A stretch of 64,000 nucleotides of DNA from Hanleya hanleyi (GCA_036873755.1 JAVTVY010048055.1:181990-245989), one strand, 5' to 3'. Shown: positions 1 to 12,084, counted from the stretch's first letter. Numbers and translations: made by a program. Notes: generated by a model not told the origin, from the letters alone.

Positions 1-279
1 CGTGTCGTCGAAGGGCGCTTTCGAACTGGACCATGTAAAGCCTGTGCCAGTGGGGAAAGGCGGCCATGCCGTGGATGCAGCATGCCACAGGTTTATCGTC
101 GACAGTTTTACACTTGGGTGGAGAACCGTGGAAAGCAGCGATGCTTTCAAACCCATCGGCAGACTTATCTTCTTTCAGATTCCTCAGGGCTGACATCAAG
201 CTCTGGACATCCCGCTTACTCAGAGATTCAACGTTGTGCCTGATCCTGTTCGATGGAATATGGGAGTCTTGGACACTTT
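1..279 (-). CDS. Haemocyanin functional unit f, N-terminal part (runs off left edge)
   Basis: This is the start of the sixth functional unit of a molluscan haemocyanin, an extracellular blood protein that binds O2 between two copper ions. The exon begins after the acceptor TGCGCAG and completes a codon split in phase 1 with the FU-e exon, giving a Glu. The visible peptide of about 92 residues contains the whole copper-A site: a ligand His near residue 50 in FHGSPPKC, the CCIHGM motif with His near 69, and HWHRLY with His near 78. The Cys two residues before the second His is the one that forms the Cys-His thioether in this family. Position after FU-e is my reason for calling it FU-f. The copper-B half, and any FU-g or FU-h, lie outside the window. 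Confidence 0.93.
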
Positions 280-1234
280 CTGCGCAGATATAAGAAAGAA
301 ATCGTATATATTGTTAGTATAGTTCAGTTTCTCTCTATTAAGTATATGCTTGCAATAGTGGAGTTAATAAACTGACAGTGAGTGATGAATATATGCACTA
401 GAACCAACTTTGAATAGGCAATCCTCGTCCATAACGAAGTTCCTCATCCGAAGATCGCTTTGTATGACAGGTAGAAGATACAAATCTAACCAGATTCAAG
501 ATAGTTTCCAATGTCATCGAGACATTCCAAACGTATTGACGTCTTATTCTTATTATTGACAAGCACTATTTAATCTATCTGAGTAATACTTCCATTTGAT
601 TTTTCATTTGGAGATAGAGAATAGGGGAAATCTGAGAAAGTACCCTAAAGGCTCCCAACCGAATGGTCTCTGCCTCAGTTTTATGAGATGTGGTCAGTTC
701 ACTGCCATGTATTTTCTCAGATAACTCGAACACAAAGCTATATCCGAGATATCTGTTTCACAACTTCAAGGCATGTCGCTGATTTAAAACTGACAAAGAA
801 GTGTCACGTGCCTGATGGCGTGTTCAGCTTTGTCTGACCTAATTCGACAGACCCTCGGCAATTTAAGTGAGATTAAAAATTCAATCATCTCGGACATTAT
901 AACGTCCTGCGCCAGGGTTAGGAAGAGGCGGTAATCTGGTTTGTAAGATGTATCGCGGATCTATCTTGTGTAAGATGTATCGCGGATCTATCTTGGTGCC
1001 CAAGTCAATTTATTAGAATGACATCACTATGGAAAGGAAACGCGACAAACTTTTACGAAATTTTAACGAACTATTTTCTTTCCGCGGTATTTAGGTTAGT
1101 TCATATTAGTGCGTCCGTTTTTAGAACTAATCGCATGTTGGCGAAGATGTACCGAACAGGAATAAAGGCAATTGTATTTTAAATGAAAGTTTTGTGTGAA
1201 GTAACGGAAGTTTAAGTAATTGAAAACTACTCAC
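280..1234 (-). other. Haemocyanin linker intron e/f (955 bp, phase 1)
   Basis: The intron is bounded by the donor AAAG|GTGAGTAG at 1235/1234 and the acceptor TGCGCAG next to 279. It separates functional units e and f after the first base of a codon. It contains a short direct tandem duplication at 942-994 and no other coding signal that I can see. Confidence 0.85.
942..994. repeat. Two-copy direct repeat, 27-bp period
   Basis: The 26-base segment beginning TGTAAGATGTATCGCGGATC occurs at 942 and again at 969, giving a perfect tandem duplication inside the e/f linker intron. It has no evident function and looks like a recent replication slip. Confidence 0.85.
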
Positions 1235-2458
1235 CTTTACCGGGTACAAAGAAGACTGTCGGGGCTTTGAGAACACTGGTAGAAACCGATGACCCATTGA
1301 GAGCAGTTATTTCTACAGTTATAGTCAATGCATCATCATTTCTGGCCCCAAGCTTCTTTACCGCTGCCGTAATGTCGTACTTATAGAGTCGATCAAAGGC
1401 CCATGTCATCTCTCTAGATCCACCAAGAACATTGAAAGAGCCACCTGGTGTGCAGCTTCCGCTTGGACTGCAAACCGAGAAAGTAACAGCGGCTGAGCTT
1501 CCAAATCCACTCAGAAGAAAGCCAGCAAATACTCGGTCATGTTCCTTCCGTTCCCTGATGTAACGGTCCAGTTGTGGAACATCCATTCCGCCAATATCGA
1601 GATGATCGTATTTATAATTGAAATTGTTTTCATAGTCGAACGTGTCGGCAGGCTTAGAGTATTTTTTGGTCAACGGATTCAGATTCCACGGTGTTCCAAA
1701 ACTGAACGGTTTCAAAGGCTCTCTCATCAGTTCTAGGGCACAATTCGCTTCTGATCCCGACAACCCCCTGTATTTCTGCAGCTCTTGCCAAATAGCCCAA
1801 ATCCTATCCACATTAGAATGATGGAAGTAGAAAATTGGATCGTATGCGGCATAATGTAGATGAGCGATTGAATGTTCATTCGAGCCACCAACCCAAGCGT
1901 GAATAGAATTATGGGCCAGTTCAAACTGCACCTCAAAGTCACAGTAGTTTGTCTGCTCAAGTGCCAATATTACTTGTTCGAATAACCACGTACCATGTCC
2001 GCCTTTCGGTTGTTCAAATAGGTGTTCTTCTGAAAATTCTCTTTCTACGTGGGAATTTTCAAAGGCAATGGGTACATTCTGTAAAGGACTGTCGAATTCC
2101 TTATGAGTTTCCGGATCGGTGAAGGTTTTGTCCATGAAGAGATGGGGAAGCGCCCTGGAAGGATGCGCCCAGTCCCAATAAGGCACACCAACGTTAGAGC
2201 CGTGTCGTCTCAACGCATTTTCAAACTGGACTACATAGATTCTGTGCCATTGAGGGAATGTTGCCATACCGTGGATGCAGCACGCAAACCTTTTGCTGGC
2301 AGTTGGGCTCGGACAAAGTGGTGGCAAAGCATGGAAAGACGCAATGGCTTGGAACCCATCAGCTGAGGAATCAGCCTGAAGCGCGCGAAGGGCGGTCATC
2401 AAGGAATTTGTATCATCTTTGCTCAATGTCGATATGGCTTTTCTCTCCACTGGTCCTT
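1235..2458 (-). CDS. Haemocyanin functional unit e (complete single exon)
   Basis: This is a complete oxygen-binding unit encoded by one 1224-base exon (408 codons). It has an acceptor ATCACACAG and donor AAAG|GTGAGT, both in phase 1. Copper-A ligands are His near residue 42 (FHALPPLC), 62 (CCIHGM) and 71 (FPQWHR). Copper-B ligands are near 182 and 186 (LAHNSIHAWVGG) and 213 (YFHHSNVDR). The C-terminal beta-sandwich region ends with the common FFVPG motif. An NGS sequon near the C-terminus could be N-glycosylated. Two oddities: the first ligand is followed by Ala, not the Gly seen in the other units, and Gln replaces His before the WH ligand. Neither is a copper ligand, so I expect function is kept. 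The letter e comes from its order after FU-a to FU-d. Confidence 0.96.
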
Positions 2459-3065
2459 CTGTGTGATCGCCTGATTGACTTGAACCTTGAAAGAGAAGAA
2501 TAAAGTCAGACGATCTTTATGTAGGCTTAGTTATTCAAACAGCGCCTGTGGGCGATACTGAGCTATGCGTTGAACATTGTTACATGACCATGGGCCATTA
2601 TAACATGACTGTGGATCAAACTGACCTGATCGCGGGTCATACCGATCGTACCGTAGTCCACACTGACCTTACCGTGGGTCAAACTGACCTCACCGTGGGC
2701 CATACTTACTAACCTATCCGAGAACATGTAATACTCTTATAGTCTGACCCATGGTAGTTCACATCTTTCTATATGATATATATCTTTATTTTAATATGAA
2801 CTTTAGCTGTTTTTCCCCCAGTACGCCACCGTGCTAATGTGGCCGACAAGACACCCGCCTGTGCATGGCATTATTCTAGTAAGAACAGGATATCATTCCA
2901 CAAATATCTTATGGAATCATTCTGATTAGTTTGACTAAACTAAAGAAAAACTTCGGAAATCTGAGATCATTTCTTTACGAATCACGGCAATGCTTTTTGC
3001 TCGAATATGATAAGCCATAAAACGTCTGATGAAGTTCAGATAGGGTTATTATGTAGAGTACTTAC
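2459..3065 (-). other. Haemocyanin linker intron d/e (607 bp, phase 1)
   Basis: The intron has the donor AGTC|GTAAGTAC after FU-d and the acceptor ATCACACAG before FU-e. At about 2590-2712 it carries a degenerate repeat of roughly 25 bases built on the phrase ACCGTGGGTCAAACTGACCT. Nothing else is evident. Confidence 0.85.
2590..2712. repeat. Degenerate tandem repeat in haemocyanin intron d/e
   Basis: Four to five diverged copies of a unit of about 25 bases (variants of GTGGGTCAAACTGACCTNACC) lie in tandem. It is an intronic minisatellite, and the copies differ too much for an exact unit to be given. Confidence 0.6.
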
Positions 3066-4307
3066 GACTGCCTGGCTTAAAGACGATAGTTGGTTTCGGG
3101 AAGAGATCATCTGAAAGATGAGACCCATTTCTGGCAATAACGTCGATGGAAATCTGGAAGTCGCTGTTCGCATCCAATCCTAGGTCATGGAGAGCCTGTG
3201 TGATATCATATTTGTACAGTCTGTCAAACGCCCATGGCATTTCTTTTTCGCCACCCAGTACGGAGAAAATGCCTGCATAGTTGCTGCAGTCGTTTTGTGG
3301 TAAACAGATATAGATTCTCACATTCGCAGATGCCTTGATTCCGCTGAGGAGGAATCCCGCAAAGACGCGATCCTGGGACTGACGAGACACCAACACATCT
3401 TGAAGCTTTGGAATGCTCATCCCGTTGAATTCCAAGGTGTCGTATTTGTATCTAAAGTTGTTTTGATAGTCAAATGCGTCGGCCGGTCTGCTGTAAACAC
3501 GGGTCATCCAATCATGGTTGATGGTTTCATCGAAACTGAATGGTTTTATTGGCTTTTGCATGTCTGGTAGTGCACAATTTGCGGTGTTATATGGCTTCTT
3601 CCTGTATCTTTGCAACTCTTGCCAGATTGCCCAAATCCTATCAACATTGGCATGGTGAAGGAAGAAGATAGGATCATAGGCGGTGTAGTGCAATTCCGAT
3701 AAGGAGTATAGGTCGCGCCCTCCGACCCAGGCATGAATGACATTATGGACAATCTCAAATTGAACTTCAAAGTCACAGAATTCTTCCTGTTCAAATGCTA
3801 GCAAGACATTATTGTACAAATAGTCGCTGTTGAATAATTCGGGTTGTGGGTCTCTGGTGGTGTGAGTCTTTTCAAACGAGATTTCCCCACGGAAGAAAGG
3901 ATTGGGGTCTAGCCGCAGCATTCGAGAATTATAGTAGGATGCATCACTTACTAGAGATGGCAATCTATCAAATTTTTTCGTCCAGTCCCAGTATGGCACG
4001 GCCACCGAAGAACCCAATTCCAACAATGCGTTCTCTACTTGAACGACGTATAGTCTATGCCAGTGAGGGAAGGTTGGCATTCCATGCAAACAGCAGGCGT
4101 ACTGGGGATTGTCAGGTGATGGACAGCGAGCGGGCAGACCATGGAATCCCGCGATGTACTCATAACCCCTATTCTTGTCTCTTTCTAGTCGCAAGAATGC
4201 ATTTCGCAAACTTTCTGTCTCCCCTTTGGTTAGCGTGGATAGGTCTTTTCGTATTCGGTTAGCCGCTGTTACGGGATCGATCCATTCCGTCTCGCTTCCG
4301 TACTTCC
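3066..4307 (-). CDS. Haemocyanin functional unit d (complete single exon)
   Basis: This is a complete oxygen-binding unit in one exon of 1242 bases (414 codons), from the acceptor TTACCTTTACAG to the donor AGTC|GTAAGT, phase 1 on both sides. The reading frame continues upstream into the intron up to 4428, but that hydrophobic extension precedes the acceptor and is not exonic. Copper-A ligands are His near residues 55 (FHGLPARC), 74 (CCLHGM) and 83 (HWHRLY). Copper-B ligands are near 187 and 191 (IVHNVIHAWVGG) and 218 (FLHHANVDR). The N-terminal linker is longer than in the neighbours, about 17 residues before NRIRK, and is acidic. There is an NGS sequon in the C-terminal domain. All six histidines are present, so the unit should bind O2. 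Confidence 0.96.
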
Positions 4308-5624
4308 CTGTAAAGGTAATATTGAGGAAAATGATGGAAATGAAAACTATATGTTTGACATATGTATTGAATTGTTTATAAAAGAAATAATGACGAATAG
4401 AATATAGTATTAATATCAGGTCCGACATTCAGTAACCGACAGTCGTCCATAAAGGATTTCCTTGTCCATAATTGAAATACATTTTCTCGTAAAACAATAC
4501 CAGCACAAACTCCAAGTGGACATCAAATAAAACTATATGAGCATAAGCTAATTACCTACAAGAGAGGAGCGGTCAACAAATTTTCATCACTCCAGTAAGA
4601 CATGATGTTCGTATTGTCAAGTCCGTATCACTGATCTGTCTCTTAATCCAAATGATTTTTGTCAAGGTTGTTTCCTATAGTATGTTGTGCCCTATAGTCA
4701 TGCTTTGATTGTGATGTTCACATGAACACCATGGAAATCTTAATTGCACGATTTTTCTACCCACTCTATCCCCGGGTTGAGTAGAATTAGGCATAAATTA
4801 CGAAACGTAGACCGGGGATATCGAATGCTACTACGCGGGATATGTTTACTCCATATACAGGAGCTTCCGGTATATCACTCCCGAAAGGCTTATGGCTAAC
4901 AATGTCAAAATTGTAATCATTTCATTTATCATAGAGTCGACGTCAGAGATAGCCTGTTTCATCATTATAGAGGTATAGGTCTAACTATGGCGTCCCACTT
5001 GGACTACAGGTGGAACCGGTCATTGTACCAGGGTGAGCTCAGTGGAGATAAACATTTACCGCCACCGTAAGATAGTCGAAGATTTCATTTCGCCGATAAC
5101 CTAGCATTAGTCCACAACAGAATCATCTTTTGTTTCTGGTCCAAGACCATAAAAAGGTGATGTGGTGATGTGATGTGGCTGTTTTTCTTACCATGCTAAA
5201 GATTTAGGACCCTAACCTTGGGGTCCCGGGATGTGAAATATAATAGGATCCAAACGTCGTGGTGTGACCGAAAGTTTGTTGAAATCGACGTAAAATCATA
5301 CTCACTCATTAACTCACTCACTGATACAAGATCTCAATGAAATATATCATGAGTGGCAAACAAACATAAGTACGGTAAGGTCAATAATAATTAATATAAT
5401 AATTCAATCACTTTCAAATTAATCAGATACAAAAAATAATGGAAGACATCTTGTTGAGCGACCCAACTGTAAACATTCATGAACAATGGAGTCGAACATA
5501 GACAGAGAAAGTTTTTGGAATTGGCTTCTGTATTCTGTTTTTTAGTGATGTAATTATCAGAGACCTTACCATAGTATCATTGATAAAATCTGGCCATTAT
5601 TTGAAAAAGTGAAAACATTCATAC
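4308..5624 (-). other. Haemocyanin linker intron c/d (1317 bp, phase 1)
   Basis: This is the longest linker intron in the window. It runs from the donor ACAG|GTATGAATG after FU-c to the acceptor TTACCTTTACAG before FU-d. It is AT-rich, and I see no repeat or coding segment in it. Confidence 0.85.
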
Positions 5625-6869
5625 CTGTAGCCGGAACATGAAGGATTGTTGGGGCTGGGAAAGTGTTCGATGGGATCTCATTTTTGTTCAGATCGGTAAT
5701 GGCTTGGCGTATGTAAAAGAAGTCGCCGACTCTCACGTTCAACTTCTTCAGTTGGTCCGTTATCTCAAACTTGTAAGCTCTATCGTACCTCCAAGGCATT
5801 TCAGCGTCATCGCCAAGGATGTAGAATGCACCACCAAAATGATCGCAATCAGTCTCGGACAAGCAAATGTAGAACTGGACGAGAGCTGATTTTTTAATTC
5901 CGTGCAGCATAAAGGCAGCGTAAACTCGGTCTAGGGAATGGAGTCTGTCTATCTCTCGTGATAACTGAGGGATGGTCAAGCCGTTGAATTCCAGATTATC
6001 GTAGCGATAACCGAAGCTCTCCTGATAATCAAAGACGGAGAAGGGAGACGCGTGCTCTCGCGTTCTCTCATTAGGGTTCACTTCGCTGCTCAGGCTAAAA
6101 GGCTTCAAACCTGCTCTCATTTTTTCCAAAGCACAGTTGGCTTTGTTGTATGCATTTCCGCGATATTTTTGCAGAGCTTGCCAGATGGCCCAATATCTGT
6201 CCACACTGGAATGATGGAGGAAGAAGATGGGATCAAACGTCGTGTACCTGAGTGAGGCCATGGAATGTGGCTCATAACCACCAACAAGAGCATGTATACC
6301 GTTATGGGTTACTTCAAACTGAACGGCGAAGTCACAGAAATTTTCCTCTTGCAAGGCTAACAACATCTGCTGGCCCAAGTTTGTAAATTTTCCATATTCC
6401 GGCTGTAGCCACAGTTTTTCACTTAGTGATCGTTTTGTTGTCACTCCACCGGCACTCCCGATAACGCCATCGTGCCATGGATTAGGTTTACTTTCTCCAC
6501 TTGGATCATCATAGTTTTCGTCCGCAGCCAGTGCTGGGAGGCTAGTCATTGGCTTTGACCAGTCCCAGTACGGTACAGCGCCTCTGTATCCTTGTTTTCG
6601 TAAGGCGTCTTCAAACTGGACCATATACAGCCGATGCCAGTGTACGAATGTGGCCATCCCATGCAAGCAGCAGGCAAATTTAACGGCAGCGTCTGGAGAA
6701 GGACAGATACTTGGGATGCCATGGAACCCGGCAATAGACTCGAATCCATGGTTAGATGTGTCTGCTTTCACTTTGCCCAAGGCTACTCGAAGAGCGGTAG
6801 CTTCTTCCTGTGTAATTCTGGAAGCATCTTTTCTAACAATAACCCAGTCCTCGGCCACTTCATGTTCAG
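5625..6869 (-). CDS. Haemocyanin functional unit c (complete single exon)
   Basis: This is a complete oxygen-binding unit in one exon of 1245 bases (415 codons). The acceptor is TTTTTACTGTAG and the donor ACAG|GTATGA, both in phase 1. Copper-A ligands are His near residues 49 (FHGIPSIC), 69 (CCLHGM) and 78 (VHWHRLY). Copper-B ligands are near 188 and 192 (VTHNGIHALVGG) and 219 (FLHHSSVDR). The reading frame runs past the donor into the intron (to 5566), but the GT and the domain end at HVPAT mark the true boundary. The unit sits third in the array. The insertion between copper A and B contains an unusual Gly/Ala/Ser-rich stretch near residue 137. Confidence 0.96.
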
Positions 6870-7369
6870 CTACAGTAAAAATAACAAATTACAATGTGAA
6901 AATTTTCGAACCCATTGAGTTGAGAAAAACAAAAATCAAGAGATAAATTAAGAATAAAGTTAAACCGTTGTAATATTTATTTTATTCCTCCCAAGAATAG
7001 TTTGATTCAGAATATATATGTTACTGTCAGCATTGCGGCAATGCACTGTCAGAAAGATGTGACCTAACTATATTCTATATGGTCGAATATTCAGATTGAC
7101 CATGGAAAATGTAGTCAGAGCGACCATGAAAGACATGGACAGAGATGGGCGTTTAACAATAAAGTATGGTCGGTCATATCTTTACCATAAATCCGATGAC
7201 CATCTTTTTTAAAGATTTCCTGACACTGTGTACACTGTCCATTACATTTATTTACTATGGTATAGACAATTGCTACACACTAAATTGCATTAATTCAACT
7301 GTTCGAATCCTTCCATCATATTTGCTCGTGTCGCTGAATTCCAGGCCGGACAAATAGGCAGGTACTTAC
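6870..7369 (-). other. Haemocyanin linker intron b/c (500 bp, phase 1)
   Basis: This is the shortest linker intron. It begins at the donor GAAC|GTAAGTAC and ends at the acceptor TTTTTACTGTAG. I see nothing else in it. Confidence 0.85.
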
Positions 7370-8614
7370 GTTCTTTGGGTACAAATATGATGGTTGCCTC
7401 CGGAATCAGGTTGCTGTCCATTGGAGTTTCGTCTACGCCAGTCAGCTCATGTTTAATGGTAAATTTGTCGGATTTAGTTAGACCCATTTCGTGCAATGTT
7501 TGGGTTATCTCTTGTTTATATAGACGATCAAATCTCCAGTCCATCTCCTTAATACCACCTAAGACTGCAAAACTCCCTGCTTTTGTGTCGCAACTGCCAT
7601 CGGGTTTGCAGATATAGAATGTCGCTAAAGCAGAGGTTTTGATGCCCCTCAGCTGGAAACCTGCAAAAACACGGTCATGGTGCTTCCTCTTGTCTAGGTA
7701 GACATCGAGCTGTTCGATTGTCATCCCACCGAACTCTAGACCATCGTAGCCATAGCCTAGCTCGTTCTCGTAATCGTAGATGTTTGTGGGTACGGCATGC
7801 CCGTGCGTTTTGAGATTCGAGTTTAATGGAGCTGGAAATCCGAATGGTTTCAATGTCATGTGAATGTAAGAGGTAGCACAATGAGCTTTGTATGGTTTCT
7901 TCCTGATAATCTGTAATTGCTGCCAGATTGCCCAGAGCCTATCCACGTTAGCGTGATGCAAGAAGAACAGAGGATCATACGAGGTATGATGCAACGAGGA
8001 CATGGAATATGCTTGACTACCACCCACCAGAGCATGAACCATGTTGTGAATAACCTCAAACTGTACAGCAAAGTCGCAAAAGTCATCCTGTTCAAAGGCA
8101 GACATTACTCCTTCATATAAAGCGGTGTGCTGACCAAACGCGGGATCTTCAAACAAACCGTCTTGAACGTCACGCTTAGTTTCTACGCCAAGGTATGCTA
8201 TTTGAGTTTTGTAGAATGGATTAGGAACTCGTTCCTTGGTTATTGGATCAACGAATGTAGCTTCAGTAGCAAGTGATGGTAGTGCTGTCATGGGTTTAGT
8301 CCAATCCCAGTATGGTACACCAATAGGTGAACCTCTGCGTCGAAGTGAATCTTCTAGCTGAACGACGTAAAGCCTATGCCAGTGGACAAAGGTTGGCATT
8401 CCATGGACACAACAAGCATAACGTTTATTTGCATCTGGCCTGGGGCATCTAGCAGGGAGTCCGTGATATTCAGCAAGTGCCTGATAACCGTCCACTGATT
8501 TGTCTCTCTTAAGCCTGGCCATGGCCTGACGAAGTTCATACGTCTCTCTAGCTGTCAAGCGGGTAACGTCCTTACGAATTGACAACGTTGTGGGGTCAGG
8601 GTGATGAGGGGTTG
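7370..8614 (-). CDS. Haemocyanin functional unit b (complete single exon)
   Basis: This is a complete oxygen-binding unit in one exon of 1245 bases (415 codons), acceptor TATATTTACAG, donor GAAC|GTAAGT, phase 1 on both sides. Copper-A ligands are His near residues 50 (YHGLPARC), 70 (CCVHGM) and 79 (VHWHRLY). Copper-B ligands are near 189 and 193 (VIHNMVHALVGG) and 220 (FLHHANVDR). The entry helix motif YELRQAM and the following DGYQALAEYHG match what I know of FU-b from other molluscs, and it directly follows FU-a. The linker is rich in Pro and His (TPHHPDPTT). The frame that continues to 7290 beyond the donor is intronic. Confidence 0.96.
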
Positions 8615-9523
8615 CTGTAAATATAAACAAAAATGAAATTGAAAGTAATGAACATTTTCATTTCTTACCGAAAGATCTCAAATCAATAGTTGTTCCCTGT
8701 ATGTGTAGGAAGACCTGTTTTGCTTTAAGTTCAATTTCGTTTCGATAATATCAAATGAAAGAATTGAGGTTGATGAAGATGCTGTTCTATTTCGTCTGGT
8801 ATACGACAAATTATACGAACCAGAGTAGCTCGTTCAACATCACTTGGATGCAGTCAAACACATAGCTTGAACTCTAAATTCACTCCTGATGATGTTTTGA
8901 TAACAAACCGAAATATTGAGTCTGAATGAATTGCATGCCATTCTTTGAAGTTGTTACTATACAATTTTTAACTTGTGACGGAGTCAATACCATGAAACCT
9001 GGACCCGATGCCAGACTTGGTCGAGGAGACCTGACCGAGGCCGCAGGCAGAGATGAGGTGTGAACGACCAAGTCTGGCCAAGGGTTCAGTTTTCATGGTA
9101 TTGACTCCGTCACAAGTTAATAAGTGTTTTATTATACCGATTTTTTTATATTTGGGGACATCCAACCAATCTCCCCATCCATCCCTGTGCTAATTTTGAC
9201 CTGGAATCACAGAGTAATTGGGAGTTTTATCCCTTCCACCACGAATGGGGCGACCGTCGGCTAAGTTGGCTACCACTCAGACGGCACGTGTACAGACTGA
9301 TCACGTGACCACAATATTGACTCCTGACCTCATGCGCTTCGCCTGACAAATACATCATCCGCATCAACTGGGTCAGTGATTGAAAATTATTGACTCGTTG
9401 CTAGCTAAAGTTTGACCGATGAAATAAGAGAATCCCCTCATGAATATGCAAGAGATATAATAATTTGCTTTACTATGCCAGGATGTTCATTGGGGATTCT
9501 GATAACACACAGATTGAACTCAC
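8615..9523 (-). other. Haemocyanin linker intron a/b (909 bp, phase 1)
   Basis: The intron has the donor GACG|GTGAGTTC after FU-a and the acceptor TATATTTACAG before FU-b. It carries a fold-back element at 8968-9120, described separately. The remainder shows no feature. Confidence 0.85.
8968..9120. mobile_element. 153-bp fold-back (hairpin) element in intron a/b
   Basis: The segment starts TTAACTTGTGACGGAGTCAA and ends with its near-perfect reverse complement. Arms of about 55 bases, including the inner pair GCCAGACTTGGTCG and CGACCAAGTCTGGC, flank a loop of about 40 bases. It looks like a miniature inverted-repeat element inserted in the intron. No target-site duplication is clear. The transcript would fold into a long hairpin. 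Confidence 0.75.
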
Positions 9524-10762
9524 CGTCTTTGGCACCGGCAGCCGGTCTGTAAACAACATGGGGATTATCTATGGCGTCGCTCGGAATACTGGTCCCGTTC
9601 ACTGTTGTGATATCTAGGTTGACATAATAGTCGCCATCATAGGGAATGTTTAGTTTATCGATAACCTTTGTGATGTCATGTAGATAGAGACGATCAAACG
9701 ACCACGGCATCTCAACTCGGCCTCCCAAAACAAAGAAGTGGCCCGCATAGTGATTGCAATCATCCCCCTTTCTGGTGTCACGGTTACGCAGGCATACGTA
9801 GATCTTGATATCAGCAGAGGTTCCAATTCCGTTCAATCGGAATGCGGCAAATACCCTCGCCTGAGATTTTCGGTCGTTCAACAGTTTATCCAGCTCTGCA
9901 ATACCCATCCCGTTAAGTTCCAGCGAATCGTACTCATAGCCTAGAGATGCCATGTCCCAAGCATGGTTGGGGGTTGAATGAAGTCTTGTCAGTTTGAATG
10001 GATTAGTGTCTCTGCTGAATGCTTTCATTCGACGGTTCATCTGCTCAAGAGCGCAATTACTGTAGTCTGCTGGCTTATTTCTGTGCCTTTGGAGTGCTTG
10101 CCAAATAGCAAACAACCTGTCAACCATAGAATGGTGAAGAAAAAATATAGGATCGTACGAGGTCCAGTCCAGAGTGGACATGCCGTATGTGTATCGACCA
10201 CCGACCAAGTAATGGATGGCATTGTGAGCAACTTCAAATTGAACCTCAAAGTCACAGAAATCGTCCTGTTCTAAAGCCAAGAGAATCTCATCCAAAAGAC
10301 GGGTGTTCTGGCCTTCCGCGGGTTTTTCAAATAGCCTTTCATCGACAGCCCTGGCGGTATGGGCGTTCTTAAATTTGATCTCGCCCTCGTAGAAAGGATT
10401 TTTCTGTGCCTTCCCTTCATTGGGGTCGATAAAAAGCAGATCCCTTACGATTCGTGGCAGTGCTGATATCGGATGGGACCAGTCCCAGTACGGCACACCC
10501 GTGGCAGCTCCGTGTTTGATCAAGCTTTGCTCAAGCTGAGTGACGTAGAGTCTGTGCCAGTGCGGAAAAGTTGGCATCCCGTGGATACAGCAGCCGACTT
10601 TCTTGCCATTCTCTGACTGACATCCTGCAGGTTCGCCATGGTAGCCCGCCAACGATTGGTATCCCCCCTGACCTTCATCTTCCTGTACCTTGCGTAAGGC
10701 GATTCTCAGATTCAGCACTTCTTCTATCGACAGCTCGTCCACAGACTTACGTACAGTGTTCC
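9524..10762 (-). CDS. Haemocyanin functional unit a (complete single exon)
   Basis: This is the first oxygen-binding unit of the subunit, in one exon of 1239 bases (413 codons), from the acceptor CTGTATTTGCAG to the donor GACG|GTGAGT, phase 1 on both sides. The peptide begins NTVRKSVDEL, which is the mature N-terminus pattern of molluscan FU-a. Copper-A ligands are His near residues 41 (YHGEPAGC), 60 (CCIHGM) and 69 (HWHRLY). Copper-B ligands are near 179 and 183 (VAHNAIHYLVGG) and 210 (FLHHSMVDR). The HYLVGG variant is typical of FU-a, while other units have HAWVGG or HALVGG. An NGT sequon lies near the C-terminus. No intron interrupts any complete unit here. Confidence 0.97.
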
Positions 10763-11059
10763 CTGCAAATACAGGAATAGTTTATGATATGCCGGTAATC
10801 CAATCTCCTCAACAATCGAAAGCATAAATCTAGAGAAGAATATAGGGGTACAGTCTCGGCCACAATGGTTGGTGCATTGGTAAAGTTTTGAAACTTTGAC
10901 AAAACAGTGTGCAGTGTTCCTCGGAACGCCAATCCGAATGAAATTCAAGTTTTTGCCCGGAGAAAGTTACACTAGTAACCATTCGAAATGAAAATGTGTT
11001 TGCAACCACATGATAGTGATTTTATGTTCCATGGTGTGCTGCCTTTCTGTATTGGGCCG

Positions 11060-11366
11060 CGGTATGCTTGCCGACAAAAGAGATGATTACAATTTCGACA
11101 TCGTAAACTATCCCTTTCTGGATAGTAATATTCCAGTGGGACCTGCATATGGCGTATACATATCTCGCTTAGTAGCATTTGCTAGATCCTGTGTTAAATG
11201 TGATGATTTTAATCAACGTCACAAAACACTGTTGCAGAAACTTATAAAACAGGGCTATTCTACCAAGCGCCTCCACTCAAAGTTTCTCAAATTTGGCGAT
11301 ACATATCGCATGCTGATAGCAAAATACGAACGTAGCGTGCAAGATCTATGGCGCTACGTTTCGTAA
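11060..11366 (+). pseudogene. Retroelement reverse-transcriptase C-terminal fragment, copy 1
   Basis: An open frame ending at 11366 encodes about 100 residues after an apparent junction at the DKRDDYNFDIVNYP motif. It continues with GVYISRLVAFARSC and ends in DLWRYVS. The same peptide occurs at 22.1-22.4 kb, where the YIDD catalytic box of a reverse transcriptase lies upstream. From memory, this C-terminal segment (YGVYISQL-type motif, DFN, QGY) is common in reverse transcriptases of marine invertebrate retroelements. I cannot assign the clade with confidence. It is 5'-truncated, on the opposite strand to haemocyanin, and sits in a leader intron. The tail to about 11520 is shared with copy 2. 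Confidence 0.75.
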
Positions 11367-12084
11367 CTTGTGTCTAATTCCGCTTAACCCGGGGCTAGGG
11401 GCCGTATGAACCCATGTACTTCAAGATCCTCATGGTACTCATATGAACAGTCACAATCAAAGCGTGACTGAGATACATCATTCTTTAGATGACGACTTTA
11501 CAACGAATATTATGGATTAAGAATACTGATCAGCGATACGGATTTGATATTTTGGAACATCATGATGTCTTGCCGGCATCATTGAAAACTGTTGACCGCT
11601 TCTCTCTTGCAGGAAACAAGCCTATGTTTATGTATACTTTTGTCTTTTTGAATTTGGTGCTAATACTGTTATATGGAAATGGAATAGGTCTTTGGATTAT
11701 GGACGCGGATATTCTCTAATGGACGACGGCTGGATTATGAATGACGGACTAGACGCTTGTAATCGTGACCCATAAACGAAGAAATTGACTCATTCTCTCG
11801 CAAAAGCATTTTCAAATTCTTTAGAAGTACAGTGTGAACATCCCTTGACATAAATATACGGTCAGATTGCCCGAGGCCCGCCCCCTGTACAGACCTTTTG
11901 GTCTTTGATATATGTTGGCATTTGTGGGAAGCTGATGCTGGGTCGACATCGGGCCTTACAGACTAGTCTTTTGTGTTAAATGCCGTCATTTTCATCTGAC
12001 GACGAAACAGCTCACCAATCCCCAGTATACGAGTTGTCACAGCGAAACAGCTCACCAATTACCAATGTACGAATTGTCAGAGCA

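Noticed and set aside
4308..4428. Hydrophobic N-terminal extension of FU-d as a signal peptide
   Set aside because: It lies upstream of a clear acceptor, inside the linker intron; internal units are not preceded by signal peptides.
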